Shown here: positions 34,796-44,829 of the stretch, piece by piece
How positions within the stretch are numbered: the first letter of the stretch is position 1
Layout: each line of letters begins with the position of its first letter
Assembly: GCA_949987705.1 (NCBI GenBank)
Contig: OX465286.1
Span: 22,271,676 to 22,335,675 of the forward strand
Reading direction: 5' to 3'
Length of the DNA stretch: 64,000 nucleotides
Origin: Thereva unica
Taxonomy: Eukaryota; Arthropoda; Insecta; Diptera; Therevidae
Notes under the pieces: generated by a model
What the model was told of the DNA's origin: nothing
Databases searched by the model: none
Seen by the model: the letters and a program-made list of their open reading frames with translations, nothing else
Translations under genes and position numbers: made by a program

Positions 34796-35190
34796 CGCAC
34801 GGCCGTAATAATATAATTTTTAAAAAAATTCTTTATTTTTTTTTTGTCTTCTTCCAAAATGAAGAGTCCACAATATTTACCTTTTCTTTTTTTTACCTCA
34901 GCTTTCTGAAAGTTTCCAAGGTTTCTGATTAAAATGCAAAAGTGGTTTAAAATAATTATATTGTCTCCTATAATGCACAATTCTAATTAAATTCTAATTT
35001 CCTCTACTTTAACTTCTATTTATATATTTAAAATTTTAAATGGTTATTAATTCTGCTTCTTGATCTAAAATGATACTTTATTAATAAATCATTCAAATAT
35101 TCAGGTCATTGCCCCCTTTAATCGTATTCATTCTTCCTCAATTCTACTGGAATTACGTCACTGCAGCGCCGGTTGAATTCCAGCTCTTGC
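34796..35190. other. AT-rich spacer, no recognisable feature
   Basis: AT-rich DNA between the truncated gag and the RTE-type LINE pair. At 35154-35164, TACGTCACTGC resembles TATGTCACTGC at 37539-37549 on the other side of the LINE pair. Confidence 0.4.
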
Positions 35191-37035
35191 TTCTTCTTCT
35201 TTAATCCGTTAGCTGGCGGTCCGAGCGCGACGTCCCCGCAACGGATACGCTGCTGTCGGTGCCGCTGGGTCCCGAACTCTATTCACGATTCGCTTCCATT
35301 CTTCTCGGTTTTTGGCGGTGTCTCGAGCCTCGGTAACTGATAACCGTTGATTCTTTAAGTCACCCTCGATATTCTTCAGCCAGGTTTTCTTCGGTGCCGA
35401 TCGCTGTATTCTCCAGTCTGCAGGACGGTCTCGCCAGAGAAGTTTACGTGGCAAGCGGTTATCATCCATTCGGCAAACATGTCCAAACCACCGTAGTCGA
35501 CGTTTTTGCATTTCTTCTTCGATCAGTGTTTGCTGATCGCATCTTTGTCTGACAACCTCGTTTCGAAGGCGATCACGGAGTGAGACACGGAGGATCTGCC
35601 TCAAACATCGCATTTGGAAGATTCCGAGCTTCTTAACGTCCGGTTTGAGCAGTGTCCACGTTTCAGATCCATAAAGAAGAATCGCAAGGACCAACGTTTG
35701 GTAAAGGCGTCCTTCGTTTTGATGATAATATTTGTTGATTTTCATATACACCACTTGAGCGAGGCGAATGCTGCTGTTGTGCCTGGCCGATGCGACTGTG
35801 AACGTCGGCCGTCGAGGCCACTTCCGTTTCCTCAACCAATGATCCTTAATTTTTGAACATCGGAACCTTTTCGATTTGTGTTCCATCGAGGTGATCACTG
35901 GCTCTCGATCCATCTGTTGTGAGCACTTTAGTCTTTTTCGCATTGATTGCTAAATGCGATGCGGGAAATGTCGTATAAGATGTCCGTTGCTTCGGCATCG
36001 GTGTCGGCGAAGACGGCGCTATCGTTGGCAAACATCAACTCGGGTTCGTTATTGTCGTCGTACCGAACTCCGCGCCGTCATTCGAATGCTTCACGCATAA
36101 TCGCGTCGATCTCAAGGATGAAGAGAAGTGGCGAAGCGAGCCATCGTTGAGCCATCGTACGACGCTTGGAGAAGTTGGATGATTTTCAATGACACGTGTT
36201 CGGTTTCCCAAGACTCTCCACAAGCTTTTCCAATTGACGCAATTGAAAGCGGATATGAAATCGATGAAAACGTTTCGTTTGCCGCAACGAATTCTTTCTT
36301 CCATTAGCTCACGGAGAGCGAATATTTGATCAATACATCCTTGATATGGTCTAAATACCGCTTGTTCTTTCCGGCTCGTTTGCTTTCGATCTTTCGGTAG
36401 CCTCGATTGTATGATTTTCGTAAATACTTTGCCAAAGATCGAAAGGAGGCTAATACCGCGATAATTCTTACATTCCCGACTGTCGACTTTTTTCAAAATT
36501 GGGACAACGATCGTTTTCTGCCACGCTGATAGGGCACGATCCGAATGCTGATAGGACACAATCCGTTGTGAGAAGACATCACCTCCGGCTTTGATCAGCT
36601 CGGCGGATCGTGGTTGTACAGCTGGTGGAAGAATTCTCTGCACCGCTGCAGGCGCCCATGGGGAGAGGTCACCAAAGCTCCATCCGATTTTTTGATGCTG
36701 TCGTTTGTTGATGTTGTTTTGCCGCCTAACCTTCATGGTACGGCGTCCTTTACGCGTGCCTCGACCCCGCTTCTTCCATGTCGGCCCCAACGTTATTCCA
36801 GTACGCTTCCGTTTCCGATTTCATTTTCTGTTGAACTTCTTTGTTCAATCGTCGGTAGTGCTCAAAGTTGACGGGTTTCAGTCATTTCCGTTGATTAATG
36901 AGGTCCAGACAGCTGTCCGAAATCCATGACTGCGTCCGTTGGACACAGCTCCATTGCACACCCCATAATAGACTCCAACAATTGCCTTTCTTCTCCATCG
37001 ATATCCGATATACCGGTACTGCGAGCGCCGCGAAT
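35191..37035 (-). mobile_element. RTE-type LINE, 5'-truncated, minus copy
   Basis: Read on the minus strand, coding text runs from about 37035 (linker text WISDSCLDLIN, VNFEHYRRLNKEVQQKMKSE) through RT (AWQKTIVVPILKK, ECKNYRGISLLS, YQGCIDQIFALRELMEERI, VFIDFISAFNCVNW) to the C-terminal domain (35943-35209: LLYGSETWTLL, VCRMDDNRLPRKLLWRD, KKTWLKNIEGDLK). A (GAA)n-type tail follows at 35191-35202. The catalytic box reads MFANDSAVFAD near 36025, i.e. FAND instead of YADD/FADD, so one catalytic aspartate is lost. Frames are interrupted in RT. Confidence 0.8.
35209..35943 (-). pseudogene. RTE-type LINE ORF2 C-terminal domain, minus copy
   Basis: A 244-codon open part of the LINE. The first third is RT-end text (YLG-like region diverged). 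The rest is the conserved C-terminal region LLYGSETWTLLKPDVKKL, MRCLRQILRVSLRDRLRNEV, RRLRWFGHVCRMDDNRLPRK. It is nearly identical to the plus-strand copy at 37.04-37.5 kb. Such frames are often mis-annotated as host genes in insect genomes. Confidence 0.8.
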
Positions 37036-37537
37036 CTTCCGATTCTTCTTTATGGATCTGAAACGTGGACACTGCTCAAACCGGACGTTAAGAAGCTCGA
37101 GGTCTTCCAAATGCGATGTTTGAGGCAGATCCTCCGTGTCTCACTCCGTGATCGCCTTCGAAACGAGGTTGTCAGACAAAGATGCGATCAGCAAACACTG
37201 ATCGAAGAAGAAATGCAAAAACGTCGACTACGGTGGTTTGGACATGTTTGCCGAATGGATGATAACCGGTTGCCACGTAAACTTCTCTGGCGAGACCGTC
37301 CTGCAGACTGGAGAATACAGCGATCGGCACCGAAGAAAACCTGGTTGAAGAATATCGAGGGTGACTTAAAGAATCAACGATTATCAGTTACCGAGGCTCG
37401 AGACACCGCCAAAAACCGAGAAGAATGAAGCGAATCGTGAATAGAGTTCGGGACCCAGCGGCACCGACAGCAGCGTATCCGTTGCGGGGACGTCCCGCTC
37501 GGACCGCCAGCTAACGGATCAAAGAAGAAGAAGAAGA
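37036..37537 (+). mobile_element. RTE-type LINE 3' end, plus copy, head to head with the minus copy
   Basis: ILLYGSETWTLLKPDVKKLE through RDTAKNREE repeats the C-terminal text of the minus copy almost exactly. A one-base deletion (GAATGAAG for GAATGGAAG) at about 37425 breaks the frame. It ends GATCAAAGAAGAAGAAGAAG, the same type of tail. Its start abuts the 5' end of the minus copy, so the two are head to head with tails outward. Confidence 0.8.
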
Positions 37538-37665
37538 GTATGTCACTGCGTGAGTAAGACGTTCTTTTTGTGCTCCGTGTTAAAACCGTTTTTTTTACAC
37601 AATTTCCACCAATTTAAACCTAATTTGAAAGCACTAAACCGTCCATCTAATCTGCAGTTTACGTA

Positions 37666-37983
37666 TGTTTTTGTTTGCACAGGCGAGTTATTAGCAAGTT
37701 ATTAAATTATTAACTTTTACTTTAAATAAAAACCACACTGTCGACGTTCACTTCGACTTTTATTCGCTTGACACAGTTGAGATCTTACAGAAGACTGACT
37801 TTTAAAATTTCTAACAAGGTTAACGAAATGATATTTCTAACAGTAATTTTGGAGAAATATAAATATAAAGGAATTCTCATATAATGAAAGCAAAAATTAA
37901 TAAGGGTTACCAGCTTAAATTTATTGTTAGTAATTATTTGAATATTTGAATTTTGTGTTGTAGCTTCTAGTTGAGTTTGAACA
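37666..37983 (-). repeat. BEL-2 3' LTR
   Basis: 318 bp. In element sense it starts TGTTCAAACTCAACTAG directly after the purine-rich GAGGCGGTCGGAA. Confidence 0.95.
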
Positions 37984-38145
37984 TTCCGACCGCCTCGTGT
38001 GTAGCACGATCTGCTGGTTACTGCTCCGCCCGCCATGCAGGACTGCCTCAGTTTAAGCAGAGTGGCCTAACTTGAGTAGCATCTAATAAGAAATAATAGA
38101 TATTAGTTGGGGGCTGTTTTGAATGTTAATAAGTAGTTATTTAGT
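37984..38145 (-). other. BEL-2 3' untranslated segment
   Basis: 162 bases between the pol stop codon and the 3' LTR. It ends in GAGGCGGTCGGAA, the likely polypurine tract that primes plus-strand DNA synthesis. Confidence 0.6.
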
Positions 38146-41100
38146 TTAGTTTTCTGGATCAACGGGAAGAACACATAGTTTTACTACTGGGCGTTTAAAG
38201 CACCCGTCCTTATGTTGTACCGAGGCGACACGAATTTCTCCATCTAAGCCTGGATGAAGGGCCACTACTCTCCCTAGTAACCAACGTTGTGGTGGTAGGT
38301 TGTCGTCCTTAATTAAGACTAAGTTGTTCACTTTAAGCGGTTCTGAACGATGTTGCCATTTATAGCGTAATTGAAGAGTGGATATATACTCCTTGTACCA
38401 GCGTTTCCATATGCTGGCATACATGTGTTGTACCATCTGCCAGCGATTCAATCGGTTGATAGGAATGTTCAGGTAACTTGGTTCTGGAATCGCGAGGAGA
38501 CTCTCACCGACCAAAAAGTGCCCAGGTGTCAGAGCAGAAATATCAGTGGGATCATCAGAGATAGCTTGCAGAGGTCGAGAATTGAGGCAAGCTTCGACCT
38601 GCGCTAGTAACGTATGTATTTCTTCCAGTGACAGTAGATGGTTGCCAATCACACGCTTCAGATGATATTTCATAGCTTTTACTCCAGCCTCCCACAGTCC
38701 TCCAAAGTGTGGTGAGGAGGGAGGAATGAAGTGCCATTCAGTACCGTCCTTTAAGGTAATCTGCGGAATTTCAGCTTCATCCATAAGTTGCTGAAGGTGA
38801 CGTGACAGTTGCTTGTCAGCTGCTACAAAGTTACGTCCGTTATCGCTGTAGATACGCGCACAGCGACCGCGTCGACTAATGAAACGACGAAACGCGGCGA
38901 TAAAGGCCTCGGCGGTTAGATCCATCACGAGTTCTAGGTGGATGGCACGGGTTGCAAAGCATACGAAGCAGGCAACGTACGTCTTCAGCGCGACACGAGA
39001 GCGACCTTTTATGGGCTTGACGATGAACGGACCGGCGTAGTCGACCCCGCTATAAAGAAACGGTTTGGCAGGACGAACGCGATCGACCGGAAGGTCTCCC
39101 ATCAAGGGGGTTCGCGAAATTGCTTTAAAGCGACAGCAAACAACACACCGGCGTATAAATTGTTTTACTTTGTTGCGACCATTTACTATCCAACAGCGGC
39201 TACGATGATGCTGTAGCGTGGCTTGCGTTCCACCATGTAGTGTGATGCTGTGCGAGTGTGCTATTATCAACTGTGTGAGGTGGCTATCATTAGGCAAAAT
39301 TAATGGAAATTTCTCATCATAGGACAAGATAGCATGTTTCAGTCGTCCACCTACGCGCAATAGTGATTTATTATCAAGACTTGGGTTAAGGTTCCGCAAT
39401 TTGCTGTTGGATGGGAGGCTAGACTTCCTTAAAATGTGTCTAATTTCAGCGGCAAATGCTATCTGTTGCACAAGCTTAACCCACAATTCCGATGCAGTGT
39501 TGATTTCTTCAGCTTTCAGGAAGCCCTCAGGTCGAGTAGTTGAAATTGTTTTACAGTTGTGATAGAAGCGGTAGCAGTAGGCAGTTACTCGCAAAAGTCG
39601 CAATAAATCAGAAAAGCGATGAAGTACAGTTGAGGTGAAGTCGTCAGGAACACTGGATGTGGATGTAGCCAATGTGGTACAGCTATTCCGAATTGATTCT
39701 TGAATTTCAGCATCACACGGAGACGCCTTATTTTGCGGCCAATCCTCGGAAGTCTTCCGGAGCCAAGGAGGTCCTAACCACCACATATTGAACAGTTGCA
39801 ACTCTGATGCGGGTATTCCTCGAGTGATCGAGTCGGCGGGATTGTCTTCGGAAGGCACGTGATGCCAAAGTGCATTAGGTAGTTTCTCGTGCACTAAGGA
39901 CACCCTATTTGCAACAAATACTTTCCATTTTGAAGGATGCTCACGTAGCCAGGCGAGGACAATTGTTGAATCAGTCCAGGTGTGCACGGGGATATCTTGA
40001 AGATTTAGATGGTCCTGAATATATGACAGAAGTTCCGCTAGCAGCGCAGCTCCGCAGAGTTCTAGTCGTGGTAATGAGACAGTACGAATTGGGCTCACTC
40101 GTGTTTTTGAAGCAAGAAGACTCACTTGGATGATATCGTTGTCGTGTACAACACGAGCATACACTGCAGCGCCGTAAGCAGACAGCGAAGCATCACAGAA
40201 TCCGTGAAGCTCAAGCCCTAGATTAGAGGGGCTTGTACCTATCCAACGCGGAATTTTAAGGTTATCAATATCCTGAAGTTCACGTTTATAGTTTTGCCAT
40301 ACGGCCTCAAGGTCTTTAGGAAGTTCTTCATCCCAATCAATTTTAGTTATCCATAGCTTTTGTAAAATTATTTTAGCAGTGATTGTCACCGGAGATAGCC
40401 AGCCTAGTGGGTCGTACAGTCGACTTATATCTGATAGAACTGACCTTTTAGTCGAAACAGTTGAATTGGACAGTCGAATGTGAAATTGGAAAGAATCAAT
40501 GTCTGGACTCCAACCAATTCCCAATGTTTTAATTTGAGAGTCACTAACTACTTTAACAGATGTGACGACCTCGCGATCCTCTAGAGGAATGTCATCCAGC
40601 AGGTCGGCCGAATTCGATAGCCATTTTCGAAGTTTAAACCCTCCTTGCATTAGTAGCTTATCGAGTTCACAACGTAGTTTTTTAGCTTCATCTACATCAA
40701 ACGCACCGAAGAGGGCGTCATCTACATAAAAGTTTTCAAGAAGAATTTTAGAGGCGCTTGGGTATTGTTCTTTGTAATCATTTGCTAATTGCTGTAAAGT
40801 TTTACAGGCTAAATATGGTGCACAGGCGGTCCCATATGTTACTGTTAGGAGTCGATAGCATCGTACTGGCTCGTGTGGAGAGGTTCGCCATAATATTCTC
40901 TGGAAATTAGTATCGGGATCATCGACCAAAATCTGTCGAAACATTTTTGCAATATCGGCTGTAAATACGTAAGGATACAATCGCCATTTCATCAGTATAC
41001 GGAAGACATCGATTTGCAGCTTAGGCCCTATGTGGAGAATATCATTAAGAGAACTACCTGTCGAGGTTTTCTGCGAGGCGTTGAAGACCACACGTAACTT

Positions 41101-42117
41101 GGTCGTAGTACTACTAGGTTTCAGAACTGCGTGGTGTGGTAAATAATAGTGAGCCGACGACTCATTTTCATTAGTGACCAGTTCCATGTGACCCAAAGAA
41201 ATATATTCTTTAAGGAACTCTGAATACTCTGTAAAAAGTGTATGGTCTCGACTTAATCTCCGTTCCATACGCAGCAGAGCAGCCATTGCAGCATCGCGTG
41301 AATTACCTAGCGAGGATTGATTGGATTTGAAAGGTAGCTTCACTACGTATCGTCCCTGACTATTCCGATGATGATTATTCGCAAAGAAGGTTTCACATTC
41401 TGCTTCTTCTGGAGTAAAGATCTGCGATTGCGGAGGCTCTTCCGTTTCCCAAAACTTTTTCAGTTGTGTATTAAGTTCACAGTTCGTAATATGAAAGCTA
41501 CGGGTGATTGTTGTTGTAGGTGGTGGACTTTTAATTTTCCCAGACAGTATCCAACCCAGTGTTGTAGACTGTGCAAGAGGAGCCCCAATCGGCCCTTCAC
41601 GTATATCTCCCTTAATAACCTGATTGTAGACCTCCACTCCTAGGATCAGATCTACCTTTGAGGGTTTATCAAATTCTGGGTCGGCCAAAGATAGCCCGAC
41701 GATGTGTGTCCACTCTTGTCGATGAACTGGACTATGTGGCATTAGAGATGTAAGTGTCGGCATAACAAGAGCCTGAATGCAATATTTAGCTGAGGGATCG
41801 ATACATGATATAATATTGTGAGTAACCACGGCCTTAGCAGTGCCTGCCTCACACCGATTTACACCTTGGACTGTTATATTTGCTCGTTCTTTGCGCAAGC
41901 GTAGGACATTTGCGAGCGACGACGTAATAAAACTGGATTCGGAGCATTGATCTAGTAAAGCTCGTGCACGTATCAGACGTCCGTCAAAAGTTTGAACTAA
42001 GACCACAGCTGTCGCCAGTAGTATTGAAGAATTGACCCTCTTGATTATTCGATACATAGGACCTTGTAGTGAAACAAGTCGTACTTTGGTTTTCTTTTGA
42101 TGTTGATGATGTGGCAA
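38146..42117 (-). CDS. BEL-2 Pol (protease, RT, RNase H, integrase), about 1323 codons
   Basis: Counting from TTG 42117, the protease site is LLDQCSE (D56). RT shows LRVVFNAS (341), ADIAKMF (387) and YVDD (464-467). RNase H has CDAS (641) and TDS (715). Integrase has H954/H961 with CVVC (991-994) and a DDE core at D1026, D1092 and E1143, then a DUF5641-type end (about 1235-1315). The stop is at 38146. No ATG lies at the beginning of the frame; it opens after a TGA at about 42177 and overlaps gag by about 190 bases. Pol is in the +1 frame relative to gag, so expression needs a +1 shift or, alternatively, the copy carries an indel. Protease usually reads D[SQ]G; here a cysteine follows DQ. Confidence 0.9.
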   Translation of the reverse strand: MPHHQHQKKTKVRLVSLQGPMYRIIKRVNSSILLATAVVLVQTFDGRLIRARALLDQCSESSFITSSLANVLRLRKERANITVQGVNRCEAGTAKAVVTHNIISCIDPSAKYCIQALVMPTLTSLMPHSPVHRQEWTHIVGLSLADPEFDKPSKVDLILGVEVYNQVIKGDIREGPIGAPLAQSTTLGWILSGKIKSPPPTTTITRSFHITNCELNTQLKKFWETEEPPQSQIFTPEEAECETFFANNHHRNSQGRYVVKLPFKSNQSSLGNSRDAAMAALLRMERRLSRDHTLFTEYSEFLKEYISLGHMELVTNENESSAHYYLPHHAVLKPSSTTTKLRVVFNASQKTSTGSSLNDILHIGPKLQIDVFRILMKWRLYPYVFTADIAKMFRQILVDDPDTNFQRILWRTSPHEPVRCYRLLTVTYGTACAPYLACKTLQQLANDYKEQYPSASKILLENFYVDDALFGAFDVDEAKKLRCELDKLLMQGGFKLRKWLSNSADLLDDIPLEDREVVTSVKVVSDSQIKTLGIGWSPDIDSFQFHIRLSNSTVSTKRSVLSDISRLYDPLGWLSPVTITAKIILQKLWITKIDWDEELPKDLEAVWQNYKRELQDIDNLKIPRWIGTSPSNLGLELHGFCDASLSAYGAAVYARVVHDNDIIQVSLLASKTRVSPIRTVSLPRLELCGAALLAELLSYIQDHLNLQDIPVHTWTDSTIVLAWLREHPSKWKVFVANRVSLVHEKLPNALWHHVPSEDNPADSITRGIPASELQLFNMWWLGPPWLRKTSEDWPQNKASPCDAEIQESIRNSCTTLATSTSSVPDDFTSTVLHRFSDLLRLLRVTAYCYRFYHNCKTISTTRPEGFLKAEEINTASELWVKLVQQIAFAAEIRHILRKSSLPSNSKLRNLNPSLDNKSLLRVGGRLKHAILSYDEKFPLILPNDSHLTQLIIAHSHSITLHGGTQATLQHHRSRCWIVNGRNKVKQFIRRCVVCCRFKAISRTPLMGDLPVDRVRPAKPFLYSGVDYAGPFIVKPIKGRSRVALKTYVACFVCFATRAIHLELVMDLTAEAFIAAFRRFISRRGRCARIYSDNGRNFVAADKQLSRHLQQLMDEAEIPQITLKDGTEWHFIPPSSPHFGGLWEAGVKAMKYHLKRVIGNHLLSLEEIHTLLAQVEACLNSRPLQAISDDPTDISALTPGHFLVGESLLAIPEPSYLNIPINRLNRWQMVQHMYASIWKRWYKEYISTLQLRYKWQHRSEPLKVNNLVLIKDDNLPPQRWLLGRVVALHPGLDGEIRVASVQHKDGCFKRPVVKLCVLPVDPEN

Positions 42118-43381
42118 TATCTGAATGGCTAGGTACCAATGTCGGAGAGGAACTAGCAGTGGACAGTTGATGTATCATTGTATGATGTTGTTGATTACAC
42201 TGTTGGCAACGGTTTGCAGAAGGACAGGTTGCAACAGTATGATTTGACTTTAAACAGTTGGTGCATAGTCTCTTATACTTCAGAAAGTTGGCGCGTTCAT
42301 TGACAGACTTTGCTCGGAACTTTGGACAGAATAAGATGAAATGTCTTCCATTACAGCAGCTACACATAGGTGTTGAAGAGACATGATGAGTATGCGTGTA
42401 GGACTTAGAAGAATGAGGAGTAAATCTCGGCTTTCTAGTTGGGGATGTGTTTTCCTTAAAAACATTGTCTTTTAAAGCACTCAAAGCATGTAATCGTGCT
42501 TCCAAAAATGTTTGCAGGGATACCCAAGAAGGGACATCAATGGTGGAGGTAAGTGAAGTTTCCCAGTCTTTACGAGTACTATTGTCCAGCTTACTTGTCA
42601 AAAAATATACCAACCAGTCTTCCCATTCTTTTACTGGTCGCGCGAGGTTTTCTAGGGCTCTCACTGACTGGTTAATTCTGTCTAATACTCTTCGAAGCTC
42701 CCCAGGGCTTTCAGTGGTCATACTAGGCAAGGTAATAAGTGCATGGAGATTTGCATGGACCAAAACTCGTTTATTCTCGTATCGACATAATATTGAATTC
42801 CAGGCAGACTCATAATTCGCACTAGTGATAGCGAAATGTTTGATTAGCCTCGACGCTTCCCCTGTGATGGCTGTTTTTAGATAGTGCATTTTCTGTACAT
42901 GAGACAAAGACGGGTTGTCGTGAATAAGGGACACATAGGTGTCGTGAAAAGAAGGCCAATCAAGATATGATCCACTAAAAACTGGTAAATTGATTTTAGG
43001 AAGATTTATGCTTTGCGCAGGAAGTGACAGGTTGGCAGGATAGTGAAGCGACTGCGATTCAGTGGAAATCCTTTCCTCACGTGTTGTTTGAAAAGGGATA
43101 AGCCGTTCTTGCAACCAACTGATGGCTTCCACATAAGCACATTCTACCTCTGAAAAGGTATCAGAAGTAAAAAAGTCATCCTTTTTCAGAGTCTCTTTAT
43201 CAACATCATCAATTAAGTTATCATACGCTTCGTTGAAGTCATTCCAATAAGTTTCAAGCAGTTTCATTCGCGCCTTTAGAAATGCTTCGTCTCTTTTATC
43301 CGTAGCTGTCTTGCGGGAATTTATAGTAAACTTTAAAATCTTATCCCCTTGAGATAGGGCTTTATTCATGAATTTTTCCAT
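41984..43381 (-). CDS. BEL-2 Gag (about 465 aa)
   Basis: ATG at 43381 begins EKFMNKALSQGDK. The frame is open another 40 codons upstream but without an ATG. The DUF1759 region follows LPKINLPVFSGSYLDWPSFH. Three zinc clusters close the protein: CSCCNGRHFILFC, CTNCLKSNHTVATC and CQQCNQQHHTMIH. Gag forms the particle and binds the RNA. The frame stops at 41984, already inside the pol overlap. Confidence 0.88.
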   Translation of the reverse strand: MEKFMNKALSQGDKILKFTINSRKTATDKRDEAFLKARMKLLETYWNDFNEAYDNLIDDVDKETLKKDDFFTSDTFSEVECAYVEAISWLQERLIPFQTTREERISTESQSLHYPANLSLPAQSINLPKINLPVFSGSYLDWPSFHDTYVSLIHDNPSLSHVQKMHYLKTAITGEASRLIKHFAITSANYESAWNSILCRYENKRVLVHANLHALITLPSMTTESPGELRRVLDRINQSVRALENLARPVKEWEDWLVYFLTSKLDNSTRKDWETSLTSTIDVPSWVSLQTFLEARLHALSALKDNVFKENTSPTRKPRFTPHSSKSYTHTHHVSSTPMCSCCNGRHFILFCPKFRAKSVNERANFLKYKRLCTNCLKSNHTVATCPSANRCQQCNQQHHTMIHQLSTASSSPTLVPSHSDIATSSTSKENQSTTCFTTRSYVSNNQEGQFFNTTGDSCGLSSNF

Positions 43382-44448
43382 TTCGGTATAAGTAAGCGGA
43401 TTCAAATAAGGGGCTTTCAACGCAATTAAAATGTTCAAAAATATCGTAAGACAAATCCTACTAAAATTGAGTGCACCGAACTTCAAAACGCACTTTAACA
43501 CATGTTCAAATAATAGCTGTTCATAATAAATACTTCAGCAATTCAAACAGTCTATGCATTTTAATACCGTTAGAAAATATCAAATAAAATCGCAAAAATA
43601 CTGCTAAGTTAAATGAAACGAACTTCAAAATGAACTTAGCACAAGTAAAATAATAACCGTTTATAATTCTAGAAAGTCTAATTGTCTATGCCTTTCAAGG
43701 CTGATAAAGTCTTCTCACAGTTACTAAAAAACCGTTAGTAAATTTGAATAATTAAGTCACTTTCGCTATTATTATTATTGTCATTTAAAACCGTTCTTTT
43801 AGAAACCACATTAATTAATTTTTTAAAAAATGTCTTACAATCTTTATATTGTTTATAGATTTATAATATATATGGTTATAAATGTTCGTTCGAGAAATTT
43901 CTAATATGCACATGCAGCAATTTAAATACCTGTTATTAGTTATTTAACAAACCGTTATCCGGACAGTTATTGAAGTTAAATAACTGGAAGTTCCAAACTG
44001 ACTACTTCCTAAAGATAATTCGCTGATGTAGAATTGTTGTATCCAACGATGTAATAAAACCATTATGTAATTTGTTAAATCCAACGATGTAATAAAACCA
44101 TTAATTTGTTCAATCCAACGATGATTTCTGCACGCATCCATTCACTATGCACTTAATTATGCAGTTTTATGCATCCGTTATTGGTCCCGTGGTGACAAAA
44201 TTAATCTCCAAAGAAATCCACGTGTTTATAATAATTCATTAAACTGAATAATTGGAACAATTTTACCTGCACAATTCCTCAATTCGTTGAATGCCTTAAA
44301 AATAGCCTACACAGCTAGCTCCATCTTCCTCCACAGATTTTTATTATTGCATTTTTTGCATTCAGATGCACACGCGATCAATTGTTCTTTACTACACAGG
44401 TAGTTAATTTATCGCACTTTTGTCTATTTACACTTGCCGGAATTAAAA
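43382..44448 (-). other. BEL-2 leader between primer site and gag, with short direct repeats
   Basis: About 1.07 kb without a convincing gene. ATCCAACGATGTAATAAAAC is present at about 44041 and 44080, with a third partial copy near 44110. ACTTCAAAAC-type text recurs near 43483 and 43620. This is long for a BEL/Pao leader; BEL-1 has only about 90 bases there. Confidence 0.6.
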
Positions 44449-44470
44449 TCGAATCCGGCTCGAAGGACCA
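44449..44470 (-). promoter_or_regulatory. BEL-2 primer-binding site, tRNA-Tyr type
   Basis: Three bases after the 5' LTR the minus strand reads TGGTCCTTCGAGCCGGATTC. The plus strand (GAATCCGGCTCGAAGGACCA) equals the 3' end of insect tRNA-Tyr as I know it (acceptor CCTTCGA pairs with TCGAAGG). It would prime minus-strand synthesis. Confidence 0.8.
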
Positions 44471-44473
44471 AAA

Positions 44474-44791
44474 TGTTTTTGTTTGCACAGGCGAGTTATT
44501 AGCAAGTTATTAAATTATTAACTTTTACTTTAAATAAAAACCACACTGTCCACGTTCACTTCGACTTTTATTCGCTTGACACAGTTGAGATCTTACAGAA
44601 GACTGACTTTTAAAATTTCTAACAAGGTTAACGAAATGATATTTCTAACAGTAATTTTGGAGAAATATAAATATAAAGGAATTCTCATATAATGAAAGCA
44701 AAAATTAATAAGGGTTACCAGCTTAAATTTATTGTTAGTAATTATTTGAATATTTGAATTTTGTGTTGTAGCTTCTAGTTGAGTTTGAACA
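44474..44791 (-). repeat. BEL-2 5' LTR
   Basis: 318 bp, one difference from the other LTR seen (44551). It is followed by target duplication ACGTA at 44792-44796. Confidence 0.95.
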
Positions 44792-44829
44792 ACGTAATTA
44801 ATACTTTGTTGCTGTTTTTATCCACAACA

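Larger units (their letters stand above)
37666..44791 (-). mobile_element. BEL-2: nearly intact BEL/Pao LTR retrotransposon
   Basis: 318-bp LTRs at 37666-37983 and 44474-44791 (TGTTTTTG...GAACA) differ by one base that I can find (G at 37743 against C at 44551). The target duplication ACGTA is at 37661-37665 and 44792-44796. Minus-strand order: 5' LTR, tRNA-Tyr-type primer site, a 1.1-kb leader, gag, pol, 3' LTR. Total 7126 bp. This is a young insertion, slightly older than BEL-1. Confidence 0.95.

Noticed and set aside
35209..35943. Host gene of the kind often named craniofacial development protein 2-like
   Set aside because: The text is the C-terminal domain of an RTE-type LINE with a (GAA)n tail, and a second near-identical truncated copy lies 1.5 kb away.
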